This document shows positions 23,155 to 32,700 of a DNA stretch of 33,354 nt, piece by piece. Each line of letters opens with the position of its first letter. The first letter of the stretch is position 1. Source of the stretch: Opitutia bacterium (lineage in GTDB: Bacteria > Verrucomicrobiota > Verrucomicrobiia > Opitutales > Opitutaceae). A program made the translations under genes and the position numbers. Under the pieces are notes generated by a model. It worked only from the letters and a program-made list of their open reading frames with translations. It made no database searches and was not told the origin of the DNA. The stretch spans positions 1-33,354 of the forward strand of contig CANIJN010000030.1 of the NCBI GenBank assembly GCA_947467625.1, given 5' to 3'.

Positions 23155-25041
23155 CTACGTTGTTTTCGCAGGTTCGATTTGGGCTTCGAACCCCCCGGCA
23201 AACTTGGTGTTCTTTAGAGCCGCATCGGCATCGCTGCCGCTGCCCTTCACATAAGCGAGGAGGGTCCTGTCAAAGATTTTGACTATTTCCAAAAAGTGCT
23301 TGTCCGCGAGGGCCTTGACCTTCGAGCCCATGATCTTTGCTTTTGCAACCGAGGTCGTGTCAGCGGCTGTCGCAAGGAGTGTCTGAATCTGGGACTTTTC
23401 CTTTAGGAAAACACCGCGAGCAATAAAGAATGCGGCTTTTTGCAAGGAGCCGCGCCGCTTACGGTCGGCTTTTTTATCCTCGGCGATTTTTGACCTTACT
23501 GTCGCTTCAAGGGTGGATGCGACTAGCATTTGTATTGCCCGCTCATGGGCTGTTTCGGCCTTGAATTGGGCCTCTTCAGGCTGCTCCGCGCCCCAACTAA
23601 AAATGCGGTAGTATTCATCGCTCCGGCGTTCGTCGCTGCGGCGGAAAACTTCCCGACGGCTGGCGGCGTTGCGAAGCTTGGAACTGTAAGAGTCCCAGTA
23701 AACCGCCATAAAAGCCATCGCGGCAGACTCCTTGGTGAGTTCAAACCAAGGACTGCCGGCGACCCGCCCACCCTGTTTGCGAAGGTAAGAAACGCCGAAC
23801 TGACGAAAGGTCTCTTCCAGAGTTTTTTGCGGCGCATCGGCCGAAACCAAGTCTTCCGCCCGGATGGCGTTCTGAGAGTTGGTCGCGATAATCAACGCAT
23901 CCAGAAAATCCGTGTTGGCTGCTTCGATGTGGTAGATGCGCACCAGAACGTTTGAGTTGCCTTGGAATTTATCCTTCAGAGCGGGATCATATTTAGCGTG
24001 ATAGAGGGCGTTCACGGTCTGGCAGCCGTTGATGATCTGCATGTTCTCCAAAATGATGCTGAGCTTTTTGCCACGCGGAGGCGGATTTACGACTACCGAG
24101 TCGGCGGTAATGCTCACGCCGTTGTTCATAAAGCCGAACCAGTTGCTTTGAGGGCCGGTGATGGTGTCGACGATACCCTTGTTGACCTCTTTTTTTATTC
24201 CGAGAAAGAGGCGCACATTTTTCTCGAAGAGTTCGTTGTTACTATAACGATCCACGAGGCGGATAAGTTGGTTCACATTAACGAAACCTTGGACGACTTG
24301 AATCGGCATACCCGAGGGGTTTTTACCAATCGGCCAATGCAGGAAGGTATGTTCCCCGGGGCACTCCATTTCGATGACCTCGCTCTGGATGGGCACGCGG
24401 CCGTGCACGGTGAGATTGTAGAGATCTAGACCGCCATAAGTTTCAAAGGTGAAGCCGTAAGCCTGTTTGTCGCCGAGGAAGGCGGTGCGGATCTTATCTA
24501 TCTTATCGGAATCGGAGGCGGCCACGTTTTGGCCGTTGACCACATAGTAACAGTGGATGCGACGCGCGGCTTTGGGGTTGGCTTTGCAAGCGGCGTCGAA
24601 GGCATCGCGGGCTTTTTGATAACCTTCCAGAACGTCGGTTTCCTCCAGGAGATCGCCTTTGAGGAAGGTTTTGTTCATGCGCTCCACGAAGGCATAAAGC
24701 TCTTTGGTGGAGATGCCGCCGTCGTAATTTTCACGAAATTTGAACTGGAAAAGTTTCAATTGAACTTCGTCGCCGGTGTCGAGGACGAGGTAATGATCGA
24801 GCAGCTCCTCCTGCATGCCGGTGAGGGCGGTGTCCACCGCGGTCATGTGTTCGAAAACCTCGTCGTCGTGGAGGAAAAAGAGTTTCTGGGCGACAAAGTA
24901 GGGGAAGAGGGCCTTGGTATCTTCCGGGGAAATTTTCCACGATGGGTTACGGCGTGCGAGGTGAGCCATCATGTCCTTTAGCTCGCTGATTTGTTCGGCG
25001 TCTAGTTTGACCGGTGTCGTGGGCTTGGCGGGCTTTTTCAT
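23155..25041 (-). CDS. AIPR-family abortive-infection protein
   Basis: A 628-residue member of the AIPR family (PF10592). The central diagnostic block is clear: NVRLFLGIKKEVNKGI, NWFGFMNNGVSITAD, LENMQIINGCQTVNALY, then IIATNSQNAIRAEDL. Near the N terminus D82 (LDHYLVLD) and Q99-F-K101 (LFQFKFRENYDGG) resemble a variant PD-(D/E)XK core, as often seen in AIPR proteins. The family is linked to abortive phage infection and found next to restriction-modification genes; the mechanism is not established. The ATG at 25041 is chosen because the upstream in-frame TTG at 25083 coincides with the -35 box of a good promoter. It lies 105 bp after the methyltransferase stop and 88 bp before the GHKL gene, so it probably leads the three-gene operon. 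Confidence 0.93.
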   Translation of the reverse strand: MKKPAKPTTPVKLDAEQISELKDMMAHLARRNPSWKISPEDTKALFPYFVAQKLFFLHDDEVFEHMTAVDTALTGMQEELLDHYLVLDTGDEVQLKLFQFKFRENYDGGISTKELYAFVERMNKTFLKGDLLEETDVLEGYQKARDAFDAACKANPKAARRIHCYYVVNGQNVAASDSDKIDKIRTAFLGDKQAYGFTFETYGGLDLYNLTVHGRVPIQSEVIEMECPGEHTFLHWPIGKNPSGMPIQVVQGFVNVNQLIRLVDRYSNNELFEKNVRLFLGIKKEVNKGIVDTITGPQSNWFGFMNNGVSITADSVVVNPPPRGKKLSIILENMQIINGCQTVNALYHAKYDPALKDKFQGNSNVLVRIYHIEAANTDFLDALIIATNSQNAIRAEDLVSADAPQKTLEETFRQFGVSYLRKQGGRVAGSPWFELTKESAAMAFMAVYWDSYSSKLRNAASRREVFRRSDERRSDEYYRIFSWGAEQPEEAQFKAETAHERAIQMLVASTLEATVRSKIAEDKKADRKRRGSLQKAAFFIARGVFLKEKSQIQTLLATAADTTSVAKAKIMGSKVKALADKHFLEIVKIFDRTLLAYVKGSGSDADAALKNTKFAGGFEAQIEPAKTT

Positions 25042-25053
25042 AATGCGGAATAT

Positions 25054-25083
25054 ATTATCAAACTTAATTGAAAGGCGTGGCAA
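25054..25083 (-). promoter_or_regulatory. Sigma70-type promoter of the AIPR-GHKL-TOPRIM operon
   Basis: On the minus strand TTGCCA (25083-25078, five of six to consensus) and GATAAT (25059-25054, five of six) are 18 bp apart in an AT-rich patch that stands out from its surroundings. The expected start of transcription falls only about 5-7 nt before the AIPR ATG at 25041, so the message may be almost leaderless. Confidence 0.55.
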
Positions 25084-25146
25084 GGACGTCGGCCCATTTG
25101 ACCGTGAGATGGCTGCGGCGAACGCTGTTGTTTGAGGCGGTGAGCG

Positions 25147-28100
25147 TCACTTAGCGGTGCCCTCCACGATGGCGATTTCCTCCGGCGTCAGGCCGTAGAG
25201 GGCGTAAACCTGTTGGTCGATCTCGCGCTCCAAGGCGCTCGTGTCGGCAGCGGGGTTCACGGCCTTTAGCTGGAGAATCTCGTCGACCAGGGGTAAAATT
25301 GCCGAGCTCACATTCTTCGCCGCCACAGCGAGCGGAAATTTCCGAACATTTGCGATTAAGACCTTCTGGAAAGTAATTTTTTCGCGATCCAGAAATCGCC
25401 TTCCGTGGTAAAAATTAAGAAGCGTGGAATTCAGCAAAGCCAACAACAGTTTGAGCGGCACCCCAGCATTTTTCTTGGCTACAATCGCGAATCCAATCTG
25501 GGAGTGATACAACGCCTTGGTAGTGTAACCCGCAAAAATTCGGGGCGGTCTTCCAGATGCGATCTGCCGAACTATAATTCTATTCTCGGTGAAGAAGCGA
25601 CGGTCTCTGGGAGCGCCGAGCCAAGGCCCATATTTGAGCCACTCGGAAACTGAATCGGAAACAGCATACGGGGTGATGTTCGTCCCGCTGATTAGCGGGA
25701 CGTGTTCGGCGCTCAGTTTTCTATCTGAGTGGAATTGCCTTTCCTCGATTAGTTCAGGGCTGTGCCCCTTATATTTATCATAAGGAGTGAGGCCTAGGCA
25801 GAAATCAGCTACATCCTCAAAGAGCGTGGCCGCCTTTTCCATTTTGATGCATATCCCATCGTCGGCCTCCGTTGAAAAAATGCTGAACCGGATTTCTCTG
25901 CTGGCCGCCCAGTCACTTTTTGGAAAAGAAGTATACCGAACATTTGCGAAGTCGATTTGCTCGCAGTTTCCGTAAGCTGCCGCCGCTACAGTTGGTAGAG
26001 TTGAGCTTCTGCGAACGAATAGGAGCATCGTCTCTACGATAGCGTTTTCAAAAACACCGTCAGGCAACTTCACGATAGCCGTCAGATCTGGCAAGATGAG
26101 CTCGCGCAGTTTGGAGTAGGACTCACCAACCAATAACGAGTTGGGAATAATAAAACTGAGAGTCCCATGATTGGAAATAAGCGCCCTACCCTTCTCGATA
26201 AATAGAGCGTAGAGGTTGATTCGATTCTTCGCTGTCGTGAACAAACGAAAGTAAAGACGAGCCGCGTTTTCAGGCAGTGCTTTTACGTCTATGTAAGGAG
26301 GATTGCCGATGACGATGTCGAAGCCGTCCTTCAATGAGCGACCGAACATCCAATGCGGATCGAAGAAGTCGGCGGTAGATTGCGGATCGAAGGGGTCCCA
26401 TTCGGCGAGGTGCTTGGCTTTCGCGGAGTTCACGGCTCCGAGGCTGCCCGCGAGCGTTTCGGCCAGCTTGAGGCGCAGGGCTTTGATTTTCTTCTGCAAG
26501 GCGAGCTTCTGGTCGCGCCGCTGGATGGTGAAGTGGCCGTGGTAGGCGTCTTCGATTTCCTTTTCGATGGGCGCGATGAGGGACTCGATGAAGAGGTCTT
26601 TGTCCGAGATGGGCAGGCCGATGAGGGTGTCGGCGGCGACGAACTTGGTTTCCAGATTGGGCAGGGGACGGATGCCGTGGTTGTCCTTTTTGCTGCGGTT
26701 GGTCTTCTGGTCGCAGACGAGGGAGATGAAGAAACGGAGCTTGGTGATCTGGATGGCGATGGGCTGGATATCCACGCCGTAGAGGCAGTTTTCGATGAGG
26801 TAGAGCTTGCGGCCGTAGTCGTCGTTGTTGTCGGCGAAGGCGCGTTCGAGTTCCTCGCGCATGGGGGCGGAGTCGAGCTTGGAGAGCTGGGTCTGCTTCC
26901 AGCGGTCGTTGTCGGGGTCGAGCTTTCCCAAGATATAGACGAGCTTGTGGAGCACGCCCATGGGGAAGGCGCCGGAGCCGCAGGCGGGGTCGAGGATTTT
27001 CAGGGCGTCGATGGCGGCGATGAGACAGGCGACTTCGGCGGGGGTGAAGGCGTGCTCTTTCTCAGTGTAGGCGAATATGAGGTCGAGGCCGGCGCGGGCG
27101 TCGGGTTCCTTCATGAGGGCCTTTTCGACGAGGGCGCGGGTGAGGTGGGCTTTGAGGGACTCGTCCACCATGTAGTCCACGATGGGGCGCGGGGTGTAGA
27201 AGGAACCAGTCTGCTTGCGGGCGGTGGTCTTGGTTTCCTCGTTGTAGGAGGCGAGTAGGTTTTCGAATACTTTGCCGAGGAGTTCGGGATCGAGAGCGAT
27301 TTCCTGATCGATGGGAGTGTTTTCGACGATGGTGAACTTGTAGCGGTTCAGGATGGTGATGAGGCCGGTGACTTTTTCGGCTTTGCGCTTGGTGTCGCCG
27401 TAGGCGGTGGAGAGGTCGGCGGTCTCGCCGCTGTCGAAGAAGAGGCGGTCGGGGACGTGGGGGCGCTTTTTGGCGTTGCGGGAGAAGCCGTCGAGGTAGC
27501 GCTTTTTGTCGGTGCCGTCCTCGGTGCGGTCGAGGCACTCGAAGAGGCCGCCATTGAGGAAGGGGATGTCGGCGAAGTGGGAGAGGGCGGCTTCGGGGTC
27601 GTCGCGGAAGAGGCTTTCGTAGCGGTAGAGGTTGTTAACGTCGTAGGTGGCGCGATTTTTGGCGAAGCCTTCGTCGGTGGCGAAGATACGGTAGGGTTTG
27701 CCGTTGCCGTCTTTGCCCATGCGCTGGTTGAGCGTGGCGAAGAAGAGGTTTTGCAGGATGGCCTGGTAGTAGGTGGAGCTGGTCTCGCTCTCGGGATCGA
27801 AGCCCTTGAGGATTTTGGCGAGGTCGGTGGGGTGGAAGAGTTTTTCGGGGATGAGGTTCTTTTCTTTGAGGAACCAGCAGAAGATGAGGCGGGTGAGCAG
27901 CCGGATGAGGCCGGTGGCGCGGCGTTTTTCGTCGTCGGGTTCGAGGTCGGCGGGGAACTCGACTTGCGGGAGCGCCCAGAAATACCAGTTGGCCAGCTCG
28001 CGGTAGAAGCGTTCGTTGAGCAGCTCGACGTTGAAGATTTGCTCCCACGCGGCGTGGAGGGTGTCGAAGTCGGTGATGGGCTTCTTCTGCGGGTGGACGA

Positions 28101-28707
28101 GAGCGGGCAGCGCGAGCGAGGCGAGGATGTCGAGGTGGCCGCGGTGGGGTGCGGTGGGAACGATGTCGCGGATGAGGGTGACGCGGCCGAGCACGTCTTT
28201 GGACTGGTCGAGCTTGTTGGGGCGACGGTTTATGACGGCGAGGGTGATGAGGTCGCGGTGCTTGATGAGCACCATGACGGGCGTGGGGAAGAGGCGGTTG
28301 AGCTGGCGGGCGAGGCCGGCGAGTTTGCCACGCGGGTATTCGCGGTCCTTCAGCTCGACAGCGAAGAAGATGTAGGAGCGGAGCTGGCTGGCGGAGACGG
28401 CGGTGTCGGGGAAGAGGGAAGCCTCCCGGCTGAGCTCCTGGTCGGTGAGCTGGAAAAGGAGATCGGCGGCGAGCCAGTCGGCGAAGAGGGCTTTGGCTTG
28501 GTCGAAGGGGGCAGGCGCACCGGTGCCGGGGGCGGAGGGCTTGGCGAAGAGATCGAGGAAGGCGCGCGGCGAGGACTTGGGGACGAGGACGGTGCGCTGG
28601 CTCGAGTAGCCGAGGGTTTTGAAGAAGCCGAGCGAGGCCTCGCGCAGGGGCTCGACGGCGAAGGCAGTGAGGGCAGACTTGAGCGCGGAGCGGAGAGTTT
28701 CGGACAT
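25147..28707 (-). CDS. Eco57I/PglX-like N6-adenine DNA methyltransferase
   Basis: A 1186-residue class-I adenine methyltransferase. Motif I is DPACGSGAFPMG (from D573) and motif IV is N802-PPY (GNPPYID), the N6-adenine type. Upstream of them LLASYNEETKTTARKQTGSFYTP is the usual helical lead-in. The N-terminal 250 residues include SYIFFAVELKDREYPRGKLA, where E118-x-K120 could be a degenerate nuclease site. After NPPY come the SFIIPNSLL and LPDGVFENAIVETMLLFV stretches and a target-recognition region to the C terminus. From about 26340 down to 25147 (the C-terminal third), base composition is visibly more AT-rich than the rest of the gene, suggesting replacement of the recognition domain. It is 208 bp after the KilA-N gene. 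Similar enzymes occur in type IIG, BREX and DISARM systems; which one is unresolved. Confidence 0.92.
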   Translation of the reverse strand: MSETLRSALKSALTAFAVEPLREASLGFFKTLGYSSQRTVLVPKSSPRAFLDLFAKPSAPGTGAPAPFDQAKALFADWLAADLLFQLTDQELSREASLFPDTAVSASQLRSYIFFAVELKDREYPRGKLAGLARQLNRLFPTPVMVLIKHRDLITLAVINRRPNKLDQSKDVLGRVTLIRDIVPTAPHRGHLDILASLALPALVHPQKKPITDFDTLHAAWEQIFNVELLNERFYRELANWYFWALPQVEFPADLEPDDEKRRATGLIRLLTRLIFCWFLKEKNLIPEKLFHPTDLAKILKGFDPESETSSTYYQAILQNLFFATLNQRMGKDGNGKPYRIFATDEGFAKNRATYDVNNLYRYESLFRDDPEAALSHFADIPFLNGGLFECLDRTEDGTDKKRYLDGFSRNAKKRPHVPDRLFFDSGETADLSTAYGDTKRKAEKVTGLITILNRYKFTIVENTPIDQEIALDPELLGKVFENLLASYNEETKTTARKQTGSFYTPRPIVDYMVDESLKAHLTRALVEKALMKEPDARAGLDLIFAYTEKEHAFTPAEVACLIAAIDALKILDPACGSGAFPMGVLHKLVYILGKLDPDNDRWKQTQLSKLDSAPMREELERAFADNNDDYGRKLYLIENCLYGVDIQPIAIQITKLRFFISLVCDQKTNRSKKDNHGIRPLPNLETKFVAADTLIGLPISDKDLFIESLIAPIEKEIEDAYHGHFTIQRRDQKLALQKKIKALRLKLAETLAGSLGAVNSAKAKHLAEWDPFDPQSTADFFDPHWMFGRSLKDGFDIVIGNPPYIDVKALPENAARLYFRLFTTAKNRINLYALFIEKGRALISNHGTLSFIIPNSLLVGESYSKLRELILPDLTAIVKLPDGVFENAIVETMLLFVRRSSTLPTVAAAAYGNCEQIDFANVRYTSFPKSDWAASREIRFSIFSTEADDGICIKMEKAATLFEDVADFCLGLTPYDKYKGHSPELIEERQFHSDRKLSAEHVPLISGTNITPYAVSDSVSEWLKYGPWLGAPRDRRFFTENRIIVRQIASGRPPRIFAGYTTKALYHSQIGFAIVAKKNAGVPLKLLLALLNSTLLNFYHGRRFLDREKITFQKVLIANVRKFPLAVAAKNVSSAILPLVDEILQLKAVNPAADTSALEREIDQQVYALYGLTPEEIAIVEGTAK

Positions 28708-28733
28708 GGGACAGGCGGGAGAAGTAGCGAGTA

Positions 28734-28902
28734 GCGGGTAGTGAGGAGCGAGTAGATCGGAGTGGCGGCGGGGACGGATTCGTCACCCGCTGGGTGCCGA
28801 ATCAGGGGCTCTGGCGTAATTACTATCGGCGCGACCGCGGGGCAGGCTCTTTTTTGGGATGAGGGGCAATAGAGTATCGAATGGCGGGTGGTGAGGAGCG
28901 AG
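28734..28902. repeat. Pair of 19-bp direct repeats in the 208-bp gap before the methyltransferase
   Basis: Copies of GCGGGTAGTGAGGAGCGAG (28734-28752) and GCGGGTGGTGAGGAGCGAG (28884-28902) differ at one base and are 150 bp apart. The near copy lies in a pyrimidine-rich tract (minus strand, repeated CTACTCGCT-like units) that runs up to the methyltransferase start codon. This gap contains no gene. Confidence 0.45.
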
Positions 28903-28915
28903 AAGGCGAGCGGGC

Positions 28916-29737
28916 CTATTTCAGCCGCTGAGTAATGCTAGATTGGAGCAGGGTGCGCATTTGGGTGATGGCGATTTCGTTGAGCATGCGCAGGCGGTCG
29001 GGGGCGGACAGGCCTTGGCGGATGAGGACGGAGTTGAGGCTTTCGAGGTTGGTGAGGACGACCAGTTGCTCCAGCGGGGCGTGATCCCGCATGTTGCCCT
29101 CGGCGTCCGGATGGGCGTCGCGCCATTGCTTGGCGGTCTGGCCAAAAAGGGCGACGTTGAGCAAATCCGCCTCCTCGGCGTAAACAAAGGAGGCCTGAGC
29201 CTTGGTGATGGCGGGCGGAATGAGGGTATCGCGGATGGCGTCGGTATGGATGCGATAGTTGATTTTCGACAGGGTGCGTTGGAGGTTCCAATCGAGTTTG
29301 AGGCGGTCGTTTTCGTCGGCCTTGAGGCGGCGGAACTCTTTGACCAAGTATACCTTAAATTCGGGACTGATCCACATGCCGAACTCAAAGGCGATGTCGG
29401 GGTGGGCATAGGTGCCGCCGTAGCGTCCCGTGGAGGCTTGAAGACCGATGGCCTGGGTCTTTTCAACCCACTCCTTGACGCTGATCTTGTAGCTGTTGAG
29501 ACCGGCCTGACTTTTAATTAGGGCGAATTCGCCATAATTAAACCGGGGATTGAAGACGGACTCCCAGATGCCGAGGAACTCGATGGTGTTCCGATTGCGC
29601 AGCCAGTCGGAAATGAAAAAATCACCGTCCTTGGCCCGCAGCATATCGGTGAGGGAGATGTAATCGACACCGTCTCTTGCGAGCACGGTGATGGCGGTGC
29701 CTTTGACGTCGAAGGAGGTGCGTTTGGCTTTGCTCAT
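28916..29737 (-). CDS. KilA-N domain protein
   Basis: A 273-residue KilA-N domain protein. The domain covers roughly residues 20-125: YISLTDMLRAKDGDFFISDW, RNTIEFLGIWES, NYGEFALIKSQAG, SVKEWVEKTQAIG, STGRYGGTYAHPDIAFEFGM, ISPEFKVYLVKEFRRLK. The C-terminal half (about 140-273) is helical and contains EADLLNVALFGQTAKQWR and NLESLNSVLI, seen in chromosomal relatives. KilA-N is a DNA-binding fold from phages and large DNA viruses, and also occurs in restriction and defence loci. The ATG at 29737 is 16 bp after the helicase stop, so the two are co-translated. It could regulate the island, recognise phage DNA or serve as specificity factor; none of these is shown by sequence. Confidence 0.9.
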   Translation of the reverse strand: MSKAKRTSFDVKGTAITVLARDGVDYISLTDMLRAKDGDFFISDWLRNRNTIEFLGIWESVFNPRFNYGEFALIKSQAGLNSYKISVKEWVEKTQAIGLQASTGRYGGTYAHPDIAFEFGMWISPEFKVYLVKEFRRLKADENDRLKLDWNLQRTLSKINYRIHTDAIRDTLIPPAITKAQASFVYAEEADLLNVALFGQTAKQWRDAHPDAEGNMRDHAPLEQLVVLTNLESLNSVLIRQGLSAPDRLRMLNEIAITQMRTLLQSSITQRLK

Positions 29738-29753
29738 GGGAAACGTGGACGCA

Positions 29754-32700
29754 TCAGGCGGGTGTGGTGGTGCTGTCGTGGACCACGAGCCAGGTCACGA
29801 GATCGAAGGCGGCTTCGTCCTCCTGAGGTTGTTCGATAGCGAGAGGGATGATGAAGTCGCGGCGGCCTTGGAGGCCGGAGGCGAGTTTTTGCTGGAAGGT
29901 GGCGGTGATCGACTGGACGGCGGAAGCGATGAGACGAGACTGCCGGCTCATGTCGGCGCCATTGTCGGTTTGTCGGTCAAAAAGGCGGCAGAGCTCGAGG
30001 TAAGGTTCGTCGTGGCCGAGCGCGAGGCCTCGGAAGAGATTGAGCACGGTCTTCGCCTGGGTGAAGGCGAGGCGCACCTCGCCCGTGGTGAGCACGTAAA
30101 CCAAATAGTGGGGAGCGAGGGGATTGATGCGCTCGCCCTGCGGGGTGGCGGTGTGAGCTTTTTGCCGTAGGCAGTAGATGACGCCGGGACGCGCGAGCGG
30201 AATATCGGCGGCAGGTGGGACGACCGCGTAAAGGCCGAGAGGGGCGCGCTCCAATTCGGCCCGGTGGGCCTGCAGGAAATTGATTAAATCCTGGCGGAAT
30301 TCGTCGAGAGAGAAGTCCGCGAGGGAGACGGACTCGTCGAGGTCTTCGAGATCGAGCACCTCGTCCTTGAGGCGCTTGAGCTGGCGGTCGCGGAAGAGCA
30401 GATCGTCTTTGATGAGGTCTTCGAGCTGGGTGGTATCGAGCAGGTTGTCGGTCTGGGTGGCGGCGAGATCGACGAGGGCCATGCGGGCCTCGACGCGATG
30501 CTTGACGCCGAGGTAGCGGTCGAGGTCGGCAACGGGCCAGAAATTGACGAGTTGCACGGCGTCGTTGCGCGAACCGATGCGGTCGATGCGGCCGAAGCGC
30601 TGGATGATGCGCACGGGGTTCCAGTGGATGTCGTAGTTTACGAGCAAATCGCAGTCCTGGAGGTTCTGACCCTCGCTGATACAGTCGGTGGCGATGAGCA
30701 GGTCGATCTCTTCGTTCTGGTTGGCGAAGGCGGTGGTCTGTTCGGAGCGCCGTTTGGCGAGGGGGGCGAAGTTGGTAAGGATGTCGTCGAAATCGGTGCG
30801 GCCGAGGGAGGCGGCGTTGCCGCCGTCACCGCAGATAAGGCCGGTGTGGATACCGAGGTCGGCGCGAGCCCAGTTGGAGAGATGCTCGTAGAGGTAGCGA
30901 GCGGTGTCGGCAAAGGCCGTGAAGACGATGACCTTGCGGTTGGGTTTGCCGTCGCGGTTGACCGTGGGTGTTTTCGCCTTGGCGGCGATGAGTTGCCGGA
31001 GCTCGGCGAGCTTGCCGTCGCGCTTGGCGGTGACGGCTTGAGTTTTCTCTAGGAGAAACTGGAGCTGCGTGCGGTCGTTGCGCACGGCCTTGAGCCATTC
31101 AGGGAGTTTGAGGTGGCCGAGATGGATCCGCCGGCGACCGCCGATGGTGAAGTCCTCACCGTCGAAGTCAGGGTCTTCGAAGGCGTCGGGCGTGAGCGAG
31201 TCGAAGTCGAGGTCGGGGTTGGCGTCGAGGTGTTGCTCGAAGTCCGTGATGCGTCGTTCGAGGGTGTTGATTTTCGCGATGGTGCGCTCGAGCGTGAGGC
31301 GGAACGAATCCACCGAGCTTTCGAGGCGTTTAAGAAAATTCACCTTCATCATCGAGATGAGGATTTTCTCGCGGCCTTCCTGAGTGAAGCCGCCGAGAAT
31401 CTTGCGCTCGTAGGCGGCCTTCGTCTCGGCGGGCAGATCACCGCGCAGAAAACTGGTGGGGTGATAGAGGGCCAAACGGAGGGCGCCGATTTCTTTGTCG
31501 AGTTCCTCGAAGGAGAGGAAACCGTTCTTGAGATCGATGGGAGCGTTGAGGGCCTTGGGCGGCGGACGCTTGGGGAAACCGCCGAGGCTGGCCATTTCCT
31601 TGGCGTAGTAGCTGGCGATCTGGCGACGGGAGCGGGCGATGCTGAGCCCGTCGAGCAGTTTGAAGAAATCGCCGCCGATAGAAGCGATGAGATCACGGGT
31701 CTTGCGCAGGCCGGGCGGGCGCTTGGGGTCGGACCAACGGGTGAAATGAGTCTGGGCGAGCCGGGTCGTCTCTTTGACGGAGGCAATGTCGAGGTTCTCG
31801 GCGAAGGCTGAGTCGGCGAGTGAATCGCGCGCGACATCGCCGCCGGCGATGAAGGAAATCTGGTTGCGCAGGTCGGCGAGCTGGTTGTTCACCGGGGTGG
31901 CGGAGAGAAGCAGGACCTTGGTGCGCGCGCCGCTGGAAATGATGTCCTCCATGAGGCGCTCGTAGCGGGTGCGTTTCTCGGGTTCGCCGGGGCGTTGGGT
32001 GGCGAGTTTGTTGTTTCGGAAATTGTGGGATTCGTCGATGACGACGAGGTCGTAGGCGCCCCAGTTGAAATCTCGAAGATCGTGTCCGTCCACCTCACCG
32101 GTTTCGCGACCGAGGTCGGTGTGTGAAAGCACATGGTAGCCGAAGCGATCCTTGGGGAACGGGCAGAGACGATTGCTCGCGCGGAAGATGGTCCAGTTGC
32201 GGCGAAGTTTTTTGGGGCAAAGGACAAGGACCTTTTCGTTGCGCAGCTCGAAGTATTTGATGACGGCGAGGGCGGTGTAGGTTTTGCCCAAGCCAACGCT
32301 ATCGGCGAGGATACAGCCGTTGTAGCGCTTGATCTTGTTGATAGCGGAGCGAGCGCCATCGCGCTGAAAGATATAGAGGGCCTGCCAGATTTGGGTGTCA
32401 GGAAATCGGATGCGGCGCAGGTTTTCGTCGATCTCCATGCCTTCATCGATGTAGCGGCGGAAGAGTTCGAAGAGGGTTTTGTAGTAAACAAATTGTGGCG
32501 ACTGGTCGCGATAGACCTGAAGCAGATAATCAAGGACCGCCTGTTTCACATCCGTGACGCGGGAGGTGTCGTCCCAAAGTTCGTTGAACCACTGGTGCAG
32601 ATCAGCGCGATCGCGGTTCCCATCAACGATGAGGTTGAGTTCGACGTTGTTGTTGGCGGCGGCGAGCCCGAGCCCACGCGTGGTGAAATTGGAGCTGCCC

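Noticed and set aside
25041-25083. Upstream TTG start of AIPR at 25083
   Set aside because: The TTG is part of a -35 box of a well-spaced promoter, and the extra residues precede the natural MKKPAKP start.
26353-28734. Long plus-strand open frames opposite the methyltransferase
   Set aside because: Translations are low-complexity E/G/V-rich shadows; the minus strand has DPACGSG and NPPY in the right order.
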